Positions 35,387-44,583 are shown, counted from the stretch's first letter. The stretch: 64,000 bases of DNA from an uncultured Lachnospiraceae bacterium (GCA_900549665.1 URPH01000014.1:3732-67731), one strand, 5' to 3'. Translations and numbers: made by a program. Notes: generated by a model from the sequence alone, not told the origin.

Positions 35387-35713
35387 TCACTCCTGATTTG
35401 CTGTTACTTTCTTAGCAGCAGGCAACTTTTCATCATTCAGCACGAAAGTAATCTCTTCCTGTCTCAACAACGGCAGTTTTTTCACATCTTCCTCCTTATA
35501 AGAAGAAGCTTCTTCTTTTGAAATCAGTTCCCGCAGTTGCACCTCATGGCGCTCCACAGGAATATAGGCATCCTGCAGCCTGTCCGCCACGGCCTTCAAA
35601 TGATAATAATAAATTCCTTCTCCGGCATCTTTTTTCGTGGAAAGCCTGACAATATCCACAACCTTGCAGACACCCATGGTCTCGCTGTATATAAATTGCT
35701 TCTTCTCAAACAT
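35387..35713 (-). CDS. Small CarD/TRCF-RID-like protein
   Basis: 108 residues. Residues 5-70 (FIYSETMGVCKVVDIVRLS, YYYHLKAVADRLQDAYIPVE) follow the pattern of the CarD/TRCF RNA-polymerase-interacting domain: a short beta-barrel with YYxL and YIPV strands. The C-terminal part is charged and shorter than in full CarD proteins. It may bind RNA polymerase. Confidence is moderate because the domain is divergent. It sits between trmO and an aminotransferase gene. Confidence 0.55.
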   Translation of the reverse strand: MFEKKQFIYSETMGVCKVVDIVRLSTKKDAGEGIYYYHLKAVADRLQDAYIPVERHEVQLRELISKEEASSYKEEDVKKLPLLRQEEITFVLNDEKLPAAKKVTANQE

Positions 35714-35785
35714 AGTAACTCCTGCTCTTTTTCTTTCTGGTCCATATTGACTGCTTATGCGGCAATTTTGATAATTTTCATTTTA

Positions 35786-36955
35786 CTACGCACGCTTCAT
35801 CTTATCCTTCATATCAGAAAGCCGATCCAGCGCAGCCTCTAATGTATCATCTTTTTTGGCAAAATGGAAACGGATATAACGGTTTTCCGGCTCTTTGAAA
35901 AAGCTTGAACCGGGCACTGCACCAACGCCGACCTTTCTCGCCAGATCCTCACAGAATAAAAGATCGTCTGAATAGCCATATTCGCTGATATCCATCAGCA
36001 CATAATAAGCGCCCTGCGGTCTGGTAAAGGTAAAGCCCAGCTCATCGAGGCCTCCGGTAAACAGTTCCTTCATATGTGTATAATGTGCCTGCAGCTCTTT
36101 ATAATAGGAATCGTCAAAGCAAAGTCCGGTCACCGCAGCTTCCATCAGAGGCGCAGCCGCTCCTACCGTCAAAAAGTCATGAACCTTTTTAACCCGGTCT
36201 GCAATTTCTGCAGGTGTCATGACATATCCCAATCTCCATCCGGTAATGGAATAGGTCTTGGATAGCGAATTACACACGATCGTGCGCTCTCGCATTCCCG
36301 GCAGAGTCGCGATGCAGATGTGCTGAAACGGTTCATATACAATATGCTCATAAACCTCATCCGTAATGACATAGGTGTCATATTTGATTGCAAGTGATGC
36401 GATCAGTTCCAGCTCTTCTTTTGTAAAAACCTTTCCACATGGATTGGATGGATTGCATAAAATCAGGGCTTTGACCTTGTCCCGTTTCATAGCCGCTTCC
36501 AGACGGTCTGCATCAAAAGAAAATGTCGGCGGTATCAGGGGCACATAAATCGGTTCCGCACCTGATAATATGGTATCTGCTCCGTAATTTTCATAAAACG
36601 GAGAAAAGATCACAACCTCGTCCCCCGGATTGCATACAGACATCATTGCCGCCATCATGGCCTCTGTGCTTCCGCATGTCACCACAAGCTCTTTATCCGG
36701 GTCAACCTTCATTCCATAAAAATGCTCCTGCTTTTTGGCAAGTGCTTCCCTGAAATTTTGTGCTCCCCAGGTGAGCGCATACTGGTGAGGTCCGCTGTCC
36801 GCAATTTCTTTCAGACGGTCTGTGATTTCCTTGGGAGGGTCAAAATCAGGAAATCCCTGCGATAAATTGATGGCTCCATACTGATTGGAGATACGCGTCA
36901 TACGGCGGATCACGGAATCGGTAAATCCGGCCGTTCTTTTACTAAGCTCTTTCAT
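35786..36955 (-). CDS. PLP-dependent aminotransferase, class I/II
   Basis: 389 residues, fold type I. Motifs: NLSQGFPDFDPP, CNPSNPCGK, DEVYEHIVYE, and PLP lysine in SLSKTYSITGWRLGY. The pattern with SQGFPDF is typical of kynurenine/methionine-type aminotransferases, so a methionine or aromatic 2-oxo acid substrate is possible. Not closely similar to the enzyme at 19823-21013. Confidence 0.9.
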   Translation of the reverse strand: MKELSKRTAGFTDSVIRRMTRISNQYGAINLSQGFPDFDPPKEITDRLKEIADSGPHQYALTWGAQNFREALAKKQEHFYGMKVDPDKELVVTCGSTEAMMAAMMSVCNPGDEVVIFSPFYENYGADTILSGAEPIYVPLIPPTFSFDADRLEAAMKRDKVKALILCNPSNPCGKVFTKEELELIASLAIKYDTYVITDEVYEHIVYEPFQHICIATLPGMRERTIVCNSLSKTYSITGWRLGYVMTPAEIADRVKKVHDFLTVGAAAPLMEAAVTGLCFDDSYYKELQAHYTHMKELFTGGLDELGFTFTRPQGAYYVLMDISEYGYSDDLLFCEDLARKVGVGAVPGSSFFKEPENRYIRFHFAKKDDTLEAALDRLSDMKDKMKRA

Positions 36956-37029
36956 TTTGTCTGCACTTTCCTATTATCTATGTTTTTCTTTCTATATTTT
37001 ACATCTTTTCATTTTATTTCTTGTTAAAC

Positions 37030-37080
37030 TGATGTGAGAGTCAAAAAATATTTTGCCCCTAACTTGATATTTACAAATTG
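37030..37080 (+). repeat. MITE-like repeat fragment R3 (left end only)
   Basis: TGATGTGAGAGTCAAAAAAT followed by TTTTGCCCCTAACTTGATAT matches the left end of R4 closely. The rest of the element is absent. Confidence 0.7.
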
Positions 37081-37170
37081 TTATGTAAACCTCTAATCAC
37101 AAATACTAATAAACAAAAAAATAATTACGATATCAGTTTAGCCCGAAAACAAAACTTCGTCAATGCCACA

Positions 37171-37226
37171 AAAAACACAAAAAGACAACCGGATACATGT
37201 CATTTTCACAACATGCTCCGGCTGCC
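37171..37226 (-). terminator. Terminator of the eno-DUF3793-flavodoxin operon
   Basis: On the minus strand an imperfect long stem (AGCCGGAGCATGT against ACATGTATCCGGTT) is followed by TTTTTGTGTTTTTT. It lies 38 bp after the flavodoxin stop codon. Confidence 0.75.
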
Positions 37227-37263
37227 CTTTATGTTTAGTGATTTATTTGGAGGATAAATCTAT

Positions 37264-37698
37264 TTAAACCATACCTGCTAATGCTCTTCCGAGCTCTCTG
37301 CATGAATCCGCCACATCACCGTCCGGTGCACCGTTTACAGTCACACCTTCTCCGTTTACTACGGTAGCTCCATCCTGTGAAATGCGGTCTTCCCAGTCGC
37401 GCATCCACTCCTGATTGCCCCATCCGTAGGATCCAAACAAAGCAACATTTTTTCCGGAAACAGCGCCATCCAGTTCCATCATAAACGGCTCCATTTCACT
37501 TTCTTCCAACTGTTCTGCTCCCATGGAAGGGCAGCCCAAAGCAAAGGCCTTTGCGCCTGCAAGATCACTGATGCTTGCTGCACTTACAGGGAGAACAACT
37601 GCTTCTGCTCCGCCTGCTTTTACTCCTTCTGCAACAAAATCTGCCATTGCTGCGGTATTTCCGGTACCGCTCCAGTATACAATATAAACCTGACTCAT
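37264..37698 (-). CDS. Flavodoxin
   Basis: Small FMN electron carrier of 144 residues. The FMN phosphate loop SGTGNTAAMA is at residues 10-19, and the FGSYGWGNQEWM loop supplies the aromatic flavin contact. Flavodoxins replace ferredoxin under low iron. The gene follows a DUF3793 gene by 38 bp, a pairing seen in other Firmicutes, and both lie downstream of enolase in one apparent operon. A GGAAA ribosome site precedes the ATG. Confidence 0.92.
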   Translation of the reverse strand: MSQVYIVYWSGTGNTAAMADFVAEGVKAGGAEAVVLPVSAASISDLAGAKAFALGCPSMGAEQLEESEMEPFMMELDGAVSGKNVALFGSYGWGNQEWMRDWEDRISQDGATVVNGEGVTVNGAPDGDVADSCRELGRALAGMV

Positions 37699-37736
37699 AG
37701 TAATTTCCTTTCTTGTGTTTTCAAATCTTTTCGTTG

Positions 37737-38324
37737 TTAAACTGCAATTTCCCGAATGCCTTTTCCAAAGATAACGTCCTGAACTGCGCGCTCTCTTTCT
37801 TTGTCATAGAGTCGGAATGTCTTGACCGCCTGCTCTACATCGTGATAGACCTTCCAGTAGCCCAGGTACACATAATTTTTTCCGCGGTTTTCAATAAAGC
37901 TCTCCACATCTGCCAGGGGATATCCCAAAAAGGCGCCGATCTCATGGGGGAAGTCTGTCTGCCCATCTGCATAAAGCCTGATTCTCTGCGAAAGTCTTTT
38001 TAACATATCGACAATTTCCTTATCAGGATACCCGTATTTTTTCAAAAAATACCTGACATCTTCCTGTTGCAGGCAGGATTGCAAAATGTCCTTCCTGTAT
38101 AAATACAGGATCACGCGTCCGCAGTCAGCTTTCAGAATATAACATTCAATTTCTGTGTTTTCCAACATTCCTTTGATGCCAAGAGCCTGCTTGCGGCTAA
38201 GCGTCAATACATTGGCAACCGCCATTCTTTTTAATAAGGGTGCACAGTGCATGGCCAAAAGCAGCAGCAGATTTTGTTCAACATCTTTGGAATCTCTTAT
38301 TTTGATGATTTCCTGTACCGGCAT
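37737..38324 (-). CDS. DUF3793 family protein
   Basis: 195 residues, cytoplasmic. Family landmarks are HCAPLLKRMAVANVL at the start, RVILYLYRKDIL in the middle, and FPHEIGAFLGYPLADVESFI with GYWKVYHD near the end. No catalytic role is known. Its ATG follows the enolase stop codon with no gap (TAG then ATG), so translation is coupled. The link to flavodoxin suggests a redox or iron-related role, which is inference. Confidence 0.82.
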   Translation of the reverse strand: MPVQEIIKIRDSKDVEQNLLLLLAMHCAPLLKRMAVANVLTLSRKQALGIKGMLENTEIECYILKADCGRVILYLYRKDILQSCLQQEDVRYFLKKYGYPDKEIVDMLKRLSQRIRLYADGQTDFPHEIGAFLGYPLADVESFIENRGKNYVYLGYWKVYHDVEQAVKTFRLYDKERERAVQDVIFGKGIREIAV

Positions 38325-39629
38325 CTATGCATCCTGCCGTTTAACATGAAATGCATCCATACCCGGATATACAGCGCTGCCGCCAAGCATTTCTTCAATA
38401 CGAAGCAACTGGTTGTATTTTGCAACACGCTCAGTTCTGCTGGGTGCACCTGTCTTGATCTGGCATGTATTTAAAGCAACTGCCAAATCTGCAATCGTCG
38501 TATCCTCTGTTTCGCCGGAACGATGAGAGGAAATTGCGGTATAGCCCGCTCTGTGTGCCATTTTGACAGCTTCCAGTGTTTCGGACACAGAACCGATCTG
38601 ATTTAATTTGATCAAAATAGAATTGCCGCATCCCAAGCTGATACCCTTTGACAATCTCTCAGTATTGGTTACAAACAGATCGTCACCAACAAGCTGTACC
38701 TTGTTTCCAAGACGTTTCGTCAGCTCCTGCCAGCCTTCCCAGTCCTCTTCATCCAGAGCATCTTCGATAGAAATGATAGGATATTTGTCAACCAGTTTTT
38801 CCCAGTGATCGATCAGCTCTTCTGATGTAAATTTGGTTCCGGCCTTGGGCAAAATGTATTCACCTTTCTTTTCACCCTTCCACTCACTGGATGCCGCATC
38901 CATAGCGATCATGAAATCCTTGCCGGGTTCATATCCGGCTTTTTTCACAGCTTCCAGAATATATTCGATTGCTTCCTCATCGCTGGAAAGGTCAGGTGCA
39001 AAGCCACCCTCATCACCAACAGATGTAGCAAGCCCTTTTGATTTTAACAAAGCTGCCAGTGCATGAAAAACCTCTGCACACCAGCGGAGTGCTTCTTTGA
39101 AACTGTCAGCACCTACCGGCATGATCATAAATTCCTGAACATCAACGGTATTGCCCGCATGGGCACCGCCATTTAAAATGTTCATCATCGGAACCGGTAA
39201 GCGGTTACCTGAAATACCGCCAAGGAAACGATAAAGCGGAATATCCAGTGCGGCAGCTGCTGCTCTTGCTGATGCGATGGAAACAGCAAGAATGGCATTG
39301 GCACCCAATCTGGATTTATCCTTTGTACCGTCAGCCTTGATCATGGCATTGTCAATCGCATATATATCAGACGCGTCCATTCCGACGAGTGTGTCATTAA
39401 TGATCGTATTGATATTGGAAACAGCCTTGATAACACCTTTTCCAAGGTATCTGTTAACATCCTTGTCTCTTAATTCGAGTGCTTCAAATTCACCGGTTGA
39501 GGCTCCACTCGGTGCCATTCCTCTTCCGATTGTACCGTCTGCCAGATAAACCTCAGCCTCAACAGTCGGATTGCCTCTCGAATCCAGAATTTCCCTTCCA
39601 ATTACTTTTTCGATCTCTAAATAATCCAT
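38325..39629 (-). CDS. eno: Enolase
   Basis: Glycolytic enzyme (EC 4.2.1.11) converting 2-phosphoglycerate to phosphoenolpyruvate in the cytoplasm. 434 residues from the ATG at 39629, which has AAAGGAG upstream; a longer frame from 39728 runs through the leader hairpin and is rejected. Signatures include REILDSRGNPTVEAEV, SGASTGEFEALELRD, GDDLFVTN, LIKLNQIGSVSET and SHRSGETED. Promoter-like boxes and a structured leader of about 130 bases precede it. DUF3793 and flavodoxin genes follow in the same transcript, which is unusual for enolase. Confidence 0.96.
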   Translation of the reverse strand: MDYLEIEKVIGREILDSRGNPTVEAEVYLADGTIGRGMAPSGASTGEFEALELRDKDVNRYLGKGVIKAVSNINTIINDTLVGMDASDIYAIDNAMIKADGTKDKSRLGANAILAVSIASARAAAAALDIPLYRFLGGISGNRLPVPMMNILNGGAHAGNTVDVQEFMIMPVGADSFKEALRWCAEVFHALAALLKSKGLATSVGDEGGFAPDLSSDEEAIEYILEAVKKAGYEPGKDFMIAMDAASSEWKGEKKGEYILPKAGTKFTSEELIDHWEKLVDKYPIISIEDALDEEDWEGWQELTKRLGNKVQLVGDDLFVTNTERLSKGISLGCGNSILIKLNQIGSVSETLEAVKMAHRAGYTAISSHRSGETEDTTIADLAVALNTCQIKTGAPSRTERVAKYNQLLRIEEMLGGSAVYPGMDAFHVKRQDA

Positions 39630-39663
39630 AATGAGTAAACTCCTTTCGCTTTCAGATACTCCT

Positions 39664-39687
39664 CCCGGAAGCGGAGAGCCTTCCGGG
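39664..39687 (-). promoter_or_regulatory. Leader hairpin upstream of eno
   Basis: CCCGGAAG and CTTCCGGG pair around an 8-base loop in the 5' leader, about 35 bases before the start codon. No T-run follows, so it is more likely an mRNA stabiliser or translation control element than a terminator. Confidence 0.6.
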
Positions 39688-39747
39688 TTAAAAGAAAAAT
39701 GCACCTTTTTTCTTTTTGAGGAGATCACATGATTTATTGCACCTCGG

Positions 39748-39798
39748 TTAGTTGTTTCTAACTAAGGTTATATTAATGCAACTCAAAGAGTTTTGCAA
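39748..39798 (-). promoter_or_regulatory. Promoter and possible operator of the eno operon
   Basis: Minus-strand TTGCAA (39793-39798), a 17-base spacer and TAATAT (39770-39775) form a promoter. At the predicted start site lies a palindrome, TTAGTT-AGAAAC-AACTAA (39748-39765), a plausible repressor site. Confidence 0.6.
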
Positions 39799-39830
39799 CA
39801 TCTTTTTATGATTTTTTTTGAGACCTTTTC

Positions 39831-41582
39831 TCAATAATCCAGGCACAGTGCTCCATATCCTGTTTTATCATTGATATCCTGTGCATCTGCCGGGAGTCTT
39901 ACTGCCCGCGCGGCCAGAAGAGCCTTGCACTTCTCCCCGTACATATACGGATCATGGCCCCTGACAATGCCCTCCTCCATCAGTCTTGCCGCAGCTCCCG
40001 CCACAAACGGCGTGGCAAAGCTCGTTCCGTTCACTCTTTCTATGCCGTCCTTTGTCTGTGTAAGCACCGATACGCCCGGCGCAACCACCTCCGGCTTTAC
40101 TACAAACAAATTGTGATCCGCCGCTTTTGCAACATATCCTCTTCCGGAAAATTCGGCATATGCCCGGTAATTGATCTGATATGCTCCTACCGAAATCACC
40201 CTTTGCGCCGTTGCCGGAATGGTGATCGTAAGCTCCGGCGACGGCTGCAAAAATACCGTGTCCCTGCTTCTTGCCGTGGAGCCGGGCAGATACAGATTGT
40301 AGTTTCCTGATTTTATGTAAACCTTTTCCATTTCAAGCTCCCAGGTACCGGCATCAATATACGGCTCTCCGGTAAAGGAAAAGAAGATCTCCCTCTTCAT
40401 GCTGAAAGGCTGTGCCGTCCCGACGTACAAAAGAATATCGGTATTCTGCAGATGCTCCCGGATGCTTCTTCCGGTTGAAATATCGGTTTCAAAAGACACA
40501 ACATCTCCTCCCGGCGAACGCAGCCTTATGATATACTGGTCAACCGCCAAAAACCACAGCTGTAAGCTGCACTCTCTCTGATAGTAACCAATCTGGAAAT
40601 AAATATTCTTTTTTTTATCTGTATTTAAAAATCTGCCGCCGACATGTCCACCTGCTGCGCCCTCATTTCCGGCTCCCACGCAGATCACAAAGCGCCCACT
40701 CTGCGCAACCTCATTGATATAGCTTTCCAAAAGCGAGGTTCCGTCATGGGCACCATAGGAATTGCCGAAGCTTAAATTGATCACGGTCGGAAGCTTCAGC
40801 TGCACACTTTTTTTTTGCACATAATCAAAGGCCCGCATCACAGAAGTTGTAAGCGGGAAGCTTTGATTGTTCCGGCTGTTTAAACGTACCACGATAAGGG
40901 ATGCCTCCGGAGCAGCCCCTATGAGATTATTGTCCACGCTCCCATCCGCCTGCCTGCCGTTGGATGCCGCAATTGCGGCGACACGCGTGCCATGGCCCGT
41001 CTCGTCCCATATAATTTGTGGCATCATATTTACACTCACATTCCCGGTTTCAGAATATTGTGGTACAGATTCACCAGCAATATAATCATCAATATTCTCT
41101 CCGGTATATTCCCGCCCGGTCACCTGGTCATAAAAAAACAACACCCGGCTTTTCCCATTTTCATCCAAAAAACAGGGCAGTGTCACATCCACACCGCTGT
41201 CGATCACAGCAATGCACACACCCTTTCCGGTCAGTGCCTGCCGTCCGATGCCGGTTCCCTGATTCATACAGCTTGCCAGATTTCCGGCAAGATCCTGTTC
41301 ATACAGTTCCTTTGGCTTTTCCGCATATTCCACTTCCTCATGCTGCAAAAACTCCTCAATTTCACTTTCCGGCAGGGTCACGATCCCATATCCAAATTGA
41401 AGCGGTTCAATCCGTATCTGCGATGTTGCGTACTGAAAAATATCCCCATGATACCTGATGATGATCTCCCACATACCGTCAGCCTCAATCCCGGCCGATA
41501 AAAAATCCGATGAGGAAAGCTCTTTTTCATTTGCATCCAGTGATAAGAGCAGCAGATCCTCTGCTTTCTGACTTAAATCCAT
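39831..41582 (-). CDS. Subtilisin-like serine protease (S8 family, Csp-like)
   Basis: 583 residues. Catalytic triad Asp128 (IAVIDSGVD), His197 (ETGHGTRVAAI) and Ser521 (NGTSFATPFVAGAA). An N-terminal domain of about 110 residues resembles the pro-region of clostridial CspB-type proteases, and a large beta-sandwich insert (about 330-470) lies between His and Ser, also a Csp feature. No signal peptide is visible. In spore formers Csp proteases act in germination, but related proteins are widespread in Lachnospiraceae with unknown substrates. The ATG directly abuts the T-run of a terminator hairpin and no free ribosome site is visible. Confidence 0.9.
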   Translation of the reverse strand: MDLSQKAEDLLLLSLDANEKELSSSDFLSAGIEADGMWEIIIRYHGDIFQYATSQIRIEPLQFGYGIVTLPESEIEEFLQHEEVEYAEKPKELYEQDLAGNLASCMNQGTGIGRQALTGKGVCIAVIDSGVDVTLPCFLDENGKSRVLFFYDQVTGREYTGENIDDYIAGESVPQYSETGNVSVNMMPQIIWDETGHGTRVAAIAASNGRQADGSVDNNLIGAAPEASLIVVRLNSRNNQSFPLTTSVMRAFDYVQKKSVQLKLPTVINLSFGNSYGAHDGTSLLESYINEVAQSGRFVICVGAGNEGAAGGHVGGRFLNTDKKKNIYFQIGYYQRECSLQLWFLAVDQYIIRLRSPGGDVVSFETDISTGRSIREHLQNTDILLYVGTAQPFSMKREIFFSFTGEPYIDAGTWELEMEKVYIKSGNYNLYLPGSTARSRDTVFLQPSPELTITIPATAQRVISVGAYQINYRAYAEFSGRGYVAKAADHNLFVVKPEVVAPGVSVLTQTKDGIERVNGTSFATPFVAGAAARLMEEGIVRGHDPYMYGEKCKALLAARAVRLPADAQDINDKTGYGALCLDY

Positions 41583-41625
41583 AAAAAAACTCTACATACT
41601 TTGTTGTTTACATTGTATGTAGAGT
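41583..41625 (-). terminator. Terminator hairpin merging with the protease start codon
   Basis: Minus-strand ACTCTACATAC and GTATGTAGAGT form an 11-bp stem with a 15-base loop, followed by seven T; the next three bases are the protease ATG. It probably ends murD transcription. The only ribosome-site-like bases (GTAGAG) lie in the stem. Confidence 0.85.
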
Positions 41626-41710
41626 CTGTTGGTATATGCAGTATTTTTATCCACCATCTAAACCGGCGAAAAAGGGACAATCCCATTTGGGTTGATCGCA
41701 AACCAAAAGA

Positions 41711-43117
41711 TCACTTCTGTTCTTCCCTTAGTAATCTCACAAATGCGTCGCCGCGCTCTTCAAAGTTTTTGTAAATGCCATAGCTTGCCGCAGCCGGTGA
41801 TAAAATGCAGCTTCCGCCCTTTTTTGTGATCTCCTTGGCAAGAGAAACCGCATCCTCCATATGTTCTACGACATACAGTCTTTCCTTGTGCGCAAACTCC
41901 GGATAATCGCGCATAATCTCCTCGTAAATACGCTTACCGGTCGCTTCCATCAGAATGATATGGGCAACACTTGACCGGTTTAAATATTCTTCAAGGTTGA
42001 CATAACTAATTCCGCGATCCATACCGCCAACCAGCACGGTGTCAGCATTTTTGATTGTATTCAACGCCTGAATGGTCGTCTCATCAATTGTGGATATCGA
42101 GTCATCATAATAGGATATGCCATCCACACAGCCGACATACTGTAAACGATGCGGCAACGGCACATAGGTCTGCAGTCCCTTTAAAAAGTCCTCATCCGAT
42201 ATTCCAAATTCACAACACATGCCATAGACATAAGCAATATCCAGGTAATTGTGCTCGCCAAGCAGACTGATCCGGTTTTCAATAACGGTACAGTTCCGAT
42301 CATGATAAGAAAGTACAAATTCAGTATCTTTTTTATCTTCCGGCAGTGATAATACAACATCCGGTTCTCCGTCCCCGTCCACAGCCACAGTCTTTATGGA
42401 AGCCCTGCATACATCTGCGGATGGCTTAATATCCGGGTTGACAAAAAGGATATCCCCCGGCTTTTGATTGTGATAGACATTTTCCTTGGCCGCGATATAT
42501 TTGTCCATCGTGCCATAGTGGTCTAAATGCTCTTCATAGATATTGAGTAAAACGGCCCACTTAGGAGAAACCGTCATATATTCTAACTGATGGCAGGATA
42601 ATTCGATGACAAAAAGCGTTTCATCCGTGATCTCATGCAGGATATCAAATACCGGAATCCCAATGTTTCCGGCAAGAATGGCCGACAGGCCGCTTTCTTT
42701 TAAAATATGATGCATCAGCGTCGTCGTGGTGCTTTTCCCCTTGGTACCGGTAATGCCAATGATCCGGTCACGGTAAAATTCAAAAAAAAGCTGCATCTGG
42801 GATAAGATCTCACACCGGTAGGCTCCGATTTCTTTTTTTAATACAATGCCGGGACTTTTCATAACAAGATCATAGGAATCGCAATGATCCTGATAATCCT
42901 CCCCACAGCAAAATCCCAGTCCGTCAAGATCATAATCCGCAAATTCTTTTTGGGAAAATACCTCTGATGTCAGGGACAGCTCCTTTTGATCGGCAATGGT
43001 AAGCTTACGGGCACCGCCCGCTTCCAGAAAAGCCTTTAATGTAGACCTGCCCTCTCTTCCAAAACCGAGTATCAATATATTTTTATCCTTTATGCGATCC
43101 TGTAAATATTTTAACAT
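41711..43117 (-). CDS. murD: UDP-N-acetylmuramoyl-L-alanine--D-glutamate ligase
   Basis: Cytoplasmic cell-wall enzyme adding D-glutamate to UDP-MurNAc-L-Ala with ATP. 468 residues in three domains: N-terminal substrate-binding Rossmann domain (ILGFGREGRST), central ATPase with P-loop GTKGKSTTT (123-131), and C-terminal ligase domain (DDSISTIDETTIQALNT, VGGMDRGISY, LSPAAASYGIYKNFEERG). It is not in a dcw cluster here but stands alone before the protease gene. The HRLQYVG motif also fits MurD. Confidence 0.93.
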   Translation of the reverse strand: MLKYLQDRIKDKNILILGFGREGRSTLKAFLEAGGARKLTIADQKELSLTSEVFSQKEFADYDLDGLGFCCGEDYQDHCDSYDLVMKSPGIVLKKEIGAYRCEILSQMQLFFEFYRDRIIGITGTKGKSTTTTLMHHILKESGLSAILAGNIGIPVFDILHEITDETLFVIELSCHQLEYMTVSPKWAVLLNIYEEHLDHYGTMDKYIAAKENVYHNQKPGDILFVNPDIKPSADVCRASIKTVAVDGDGEPDVVLSLPEDKKDTEFVLSYHDRNCTVIENRISLLGEHNYLDIAYVYGMCCEFGISDEDFLKGLQTYVPLPHRLQYVGCVDGISYYDDSISTIDETTIQALNTIKNADTVLVGGMDRGISYVNLEEYLNRSSVAHIILMEATGKRIYEEIMRDYPEFAHKERLYVVEHMEDAVSLAKEITKKGGSCILSPAAASYGIYKNFEERGDAFVRLLREEQK

Positions 43118-43223
43118 ATGCGTACCGACATCCTCATTTCAAATTCCCGGACAACCCGACTCCCATAAAATGGCATGTTTATATCACTTTATGGTATTTT
43201 TGTGTCCGGCATATCAATATATA

Positions 43224-43429
43224 ATGATGTTAGGGTCAAAAGGTATTTTGCCCCTAACTTGATATCCGCGAATTGCTCCGCTGCAAAGCAGCTCTCGCAA
43301 TTCTCAAACATTCGAAATCCGCTGATTTACTGCGTAAATTGCTACTTTCTCATGTTTGGCGGGTCCCAAGTTCAAAAGTCTTATCGTGCAAGCACGAACG
43401 ACTTTTTGACCTTTTGACCCTGATATCAT
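43224..43429 (+). repeat. MITE-like intergenic repeat R4, fullest copy
   Basis: 206 bp with inverted ends: left ATGATGTTAGGGTCAAAAGG, right (reverse complement) ATGATATCAGGGTCAAAAGG. Inside are three hairpins: GCTGCAAAGCAGC, GATTTACTGCGTAAAT, and AAAAGTCTTATCGTGC against GCACGAACGACTTTT. It encodes no protein. It lies between murD and an AraC gene. No clear target-site duplication could be fixed by eye. All other copies look like deletions of this arrangement. Confidence 0.85.
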
Positions 43430-43499
43430 ATAATATTATAATTCATTTTATGCCCCCAAACAAGATTGTGTATAGAATTACATGCGTTCCTATGATAAA

Positions 43500-43579
43500 A
43501 TGATATCAGGATCTGCCTCACAGCGAAGCAATTCGCAGATATCAGGTCGAAGTAAAATACCTTCTGACCCTAATGTCAT
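43500..43579 (-). repeat. MITE-like repeat R5, short inverted copy
   Basis: 80 bp bounded by ATGATATCAGGATC and GACCCTAATGTCAT, in reverse orientation to R4 and separated from it by 70 bp. Both ends are kept, the middle is deleted. It ends 26 bp before the AraC start codon. Confidence 0.75.
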
Positions 43580-43605
43580 AAAATACAAATCAAAGGGATA
43601 GCTAT

Positions 43606-44583
43606 ATGCCAGAAACCAAAAAAACCATCAGACAGCTTACAGAAAACGAAACGCATTTTTTAGACTTTGACCTCCGCTACCAGATTGAAGAAGAGGTCTA
43701 CAAGGTACGCAAACACGGTCATAAAGACTATCCTGTAGATGTGTATTTCATCCAGTACGACGAACGCCCTCTGGAGATCATTCCCTTTCACTGGCACAAG
43801 GAAGCAGAATTTGTCTACGTAACGGAAGGCTGCGGCGAGTACCGCATCAGCGATGATTCCTACCTGATCCACGAAGGAGAGGCTCTTTTTATCAATTCAC
43901 AGGCCATGCACTCTTTGTCTGTTGCCCCCAAAAGTCAGAATTATCGTTCGATCAATATTATCTTCAATCCGGATTATCTGATTCTGCCCTCCCAGACATC
44001 GCTGTATGCCAAATATATCTATCCGGTCACGCAAAATCAGGAGCTGCGTGCTGTTTATATTTCAAATGAAAATCTCAAAAAGTTTTCCATAGATAACAGT
44101 GTAGCGGATATTCTCGACTGCAATCTCAACGAATATCCCGGATACGAAATCCGGACAAGGGGATTTCTGACCCGTCTGTGGTTTTCCATTCTGGAAAACA
44201 TCCCAAAGAGCAAACCTTTGGAAGATAATTCTGCCAAATCAAAAATATCTCTGGATGAAAAAAGGACCAAAGAAGCACTCCTGTTTATTGAGAGCCATTA
44301 TTCAGAATCAATTACTCTGGAAGAAATCGCTGACAGCATCCATCTAAGCAAAAGCGAATGCTGCCGCTGCATCAAAAGATGTCTGAACATGACCCCTTTT
44401 GAATACCTGATGCGCTTCCGCATCCTGAAGTCAACCCAGATTATGTCAACCCAGAAATCAGCTTCCATTGCGGATCTGGCATCTGCTGTCGGCTTTAATT
44501 CCTGCAGCTATTTCAACAAGCTCTTCCGCAAATACATGGGCTGCACCCCATCCCAGTATCGGAAAAAGATGTGTAATTTTTAA
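43606..44583 (+). CDS. AraC-family transcription regulator with cupin domain
   Basis: 325 residues. N-terminal cupin sensor (HWHKEAEFVYVTEGCGEYRI, IHEGEALFINSQAMHSL) and C-terminal double helix-turn-helix (LEEIADSIHLSKSECCRCIK; IADLASAVGFNSCSYFNKLF followed by RKYMGCTPSQYRKK). Its stop overlaps that of the convergent EamA transporter gene through a shared TTAA. Two repeat elements occupy its upstream region, so its promoter may have been altered by them. Target genes are unknown. Confidence 0.9.
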   Translation: MPETKKTIRQLTENETHFLDFDLRYQIEEEVYKVRKHGHKDYPVDVYFIQYDERPLEIIPFHWHKEAEFVYVTEGCGEYRISDDSYLIHEGEALFINSQAMHSLSVAPKSQNYRSINIIFNPDYLILPSQTSLYAKYIYPVTQNQELRAVYISNENLKKFSIDNSVADILDCNLNEYPGYEIRTRGFLTRLWFSILENIPKSKPLEDNSAKSKISLDEKRTKEALLFIESHYSESITLEEIADSIHLSKSECCRCIKRCLNMTPFEYLMRFRILKSTQIMSTQKSASIADLASAVGFNSCSYFNKLFRKYMGCTPSQYRKKMCNF

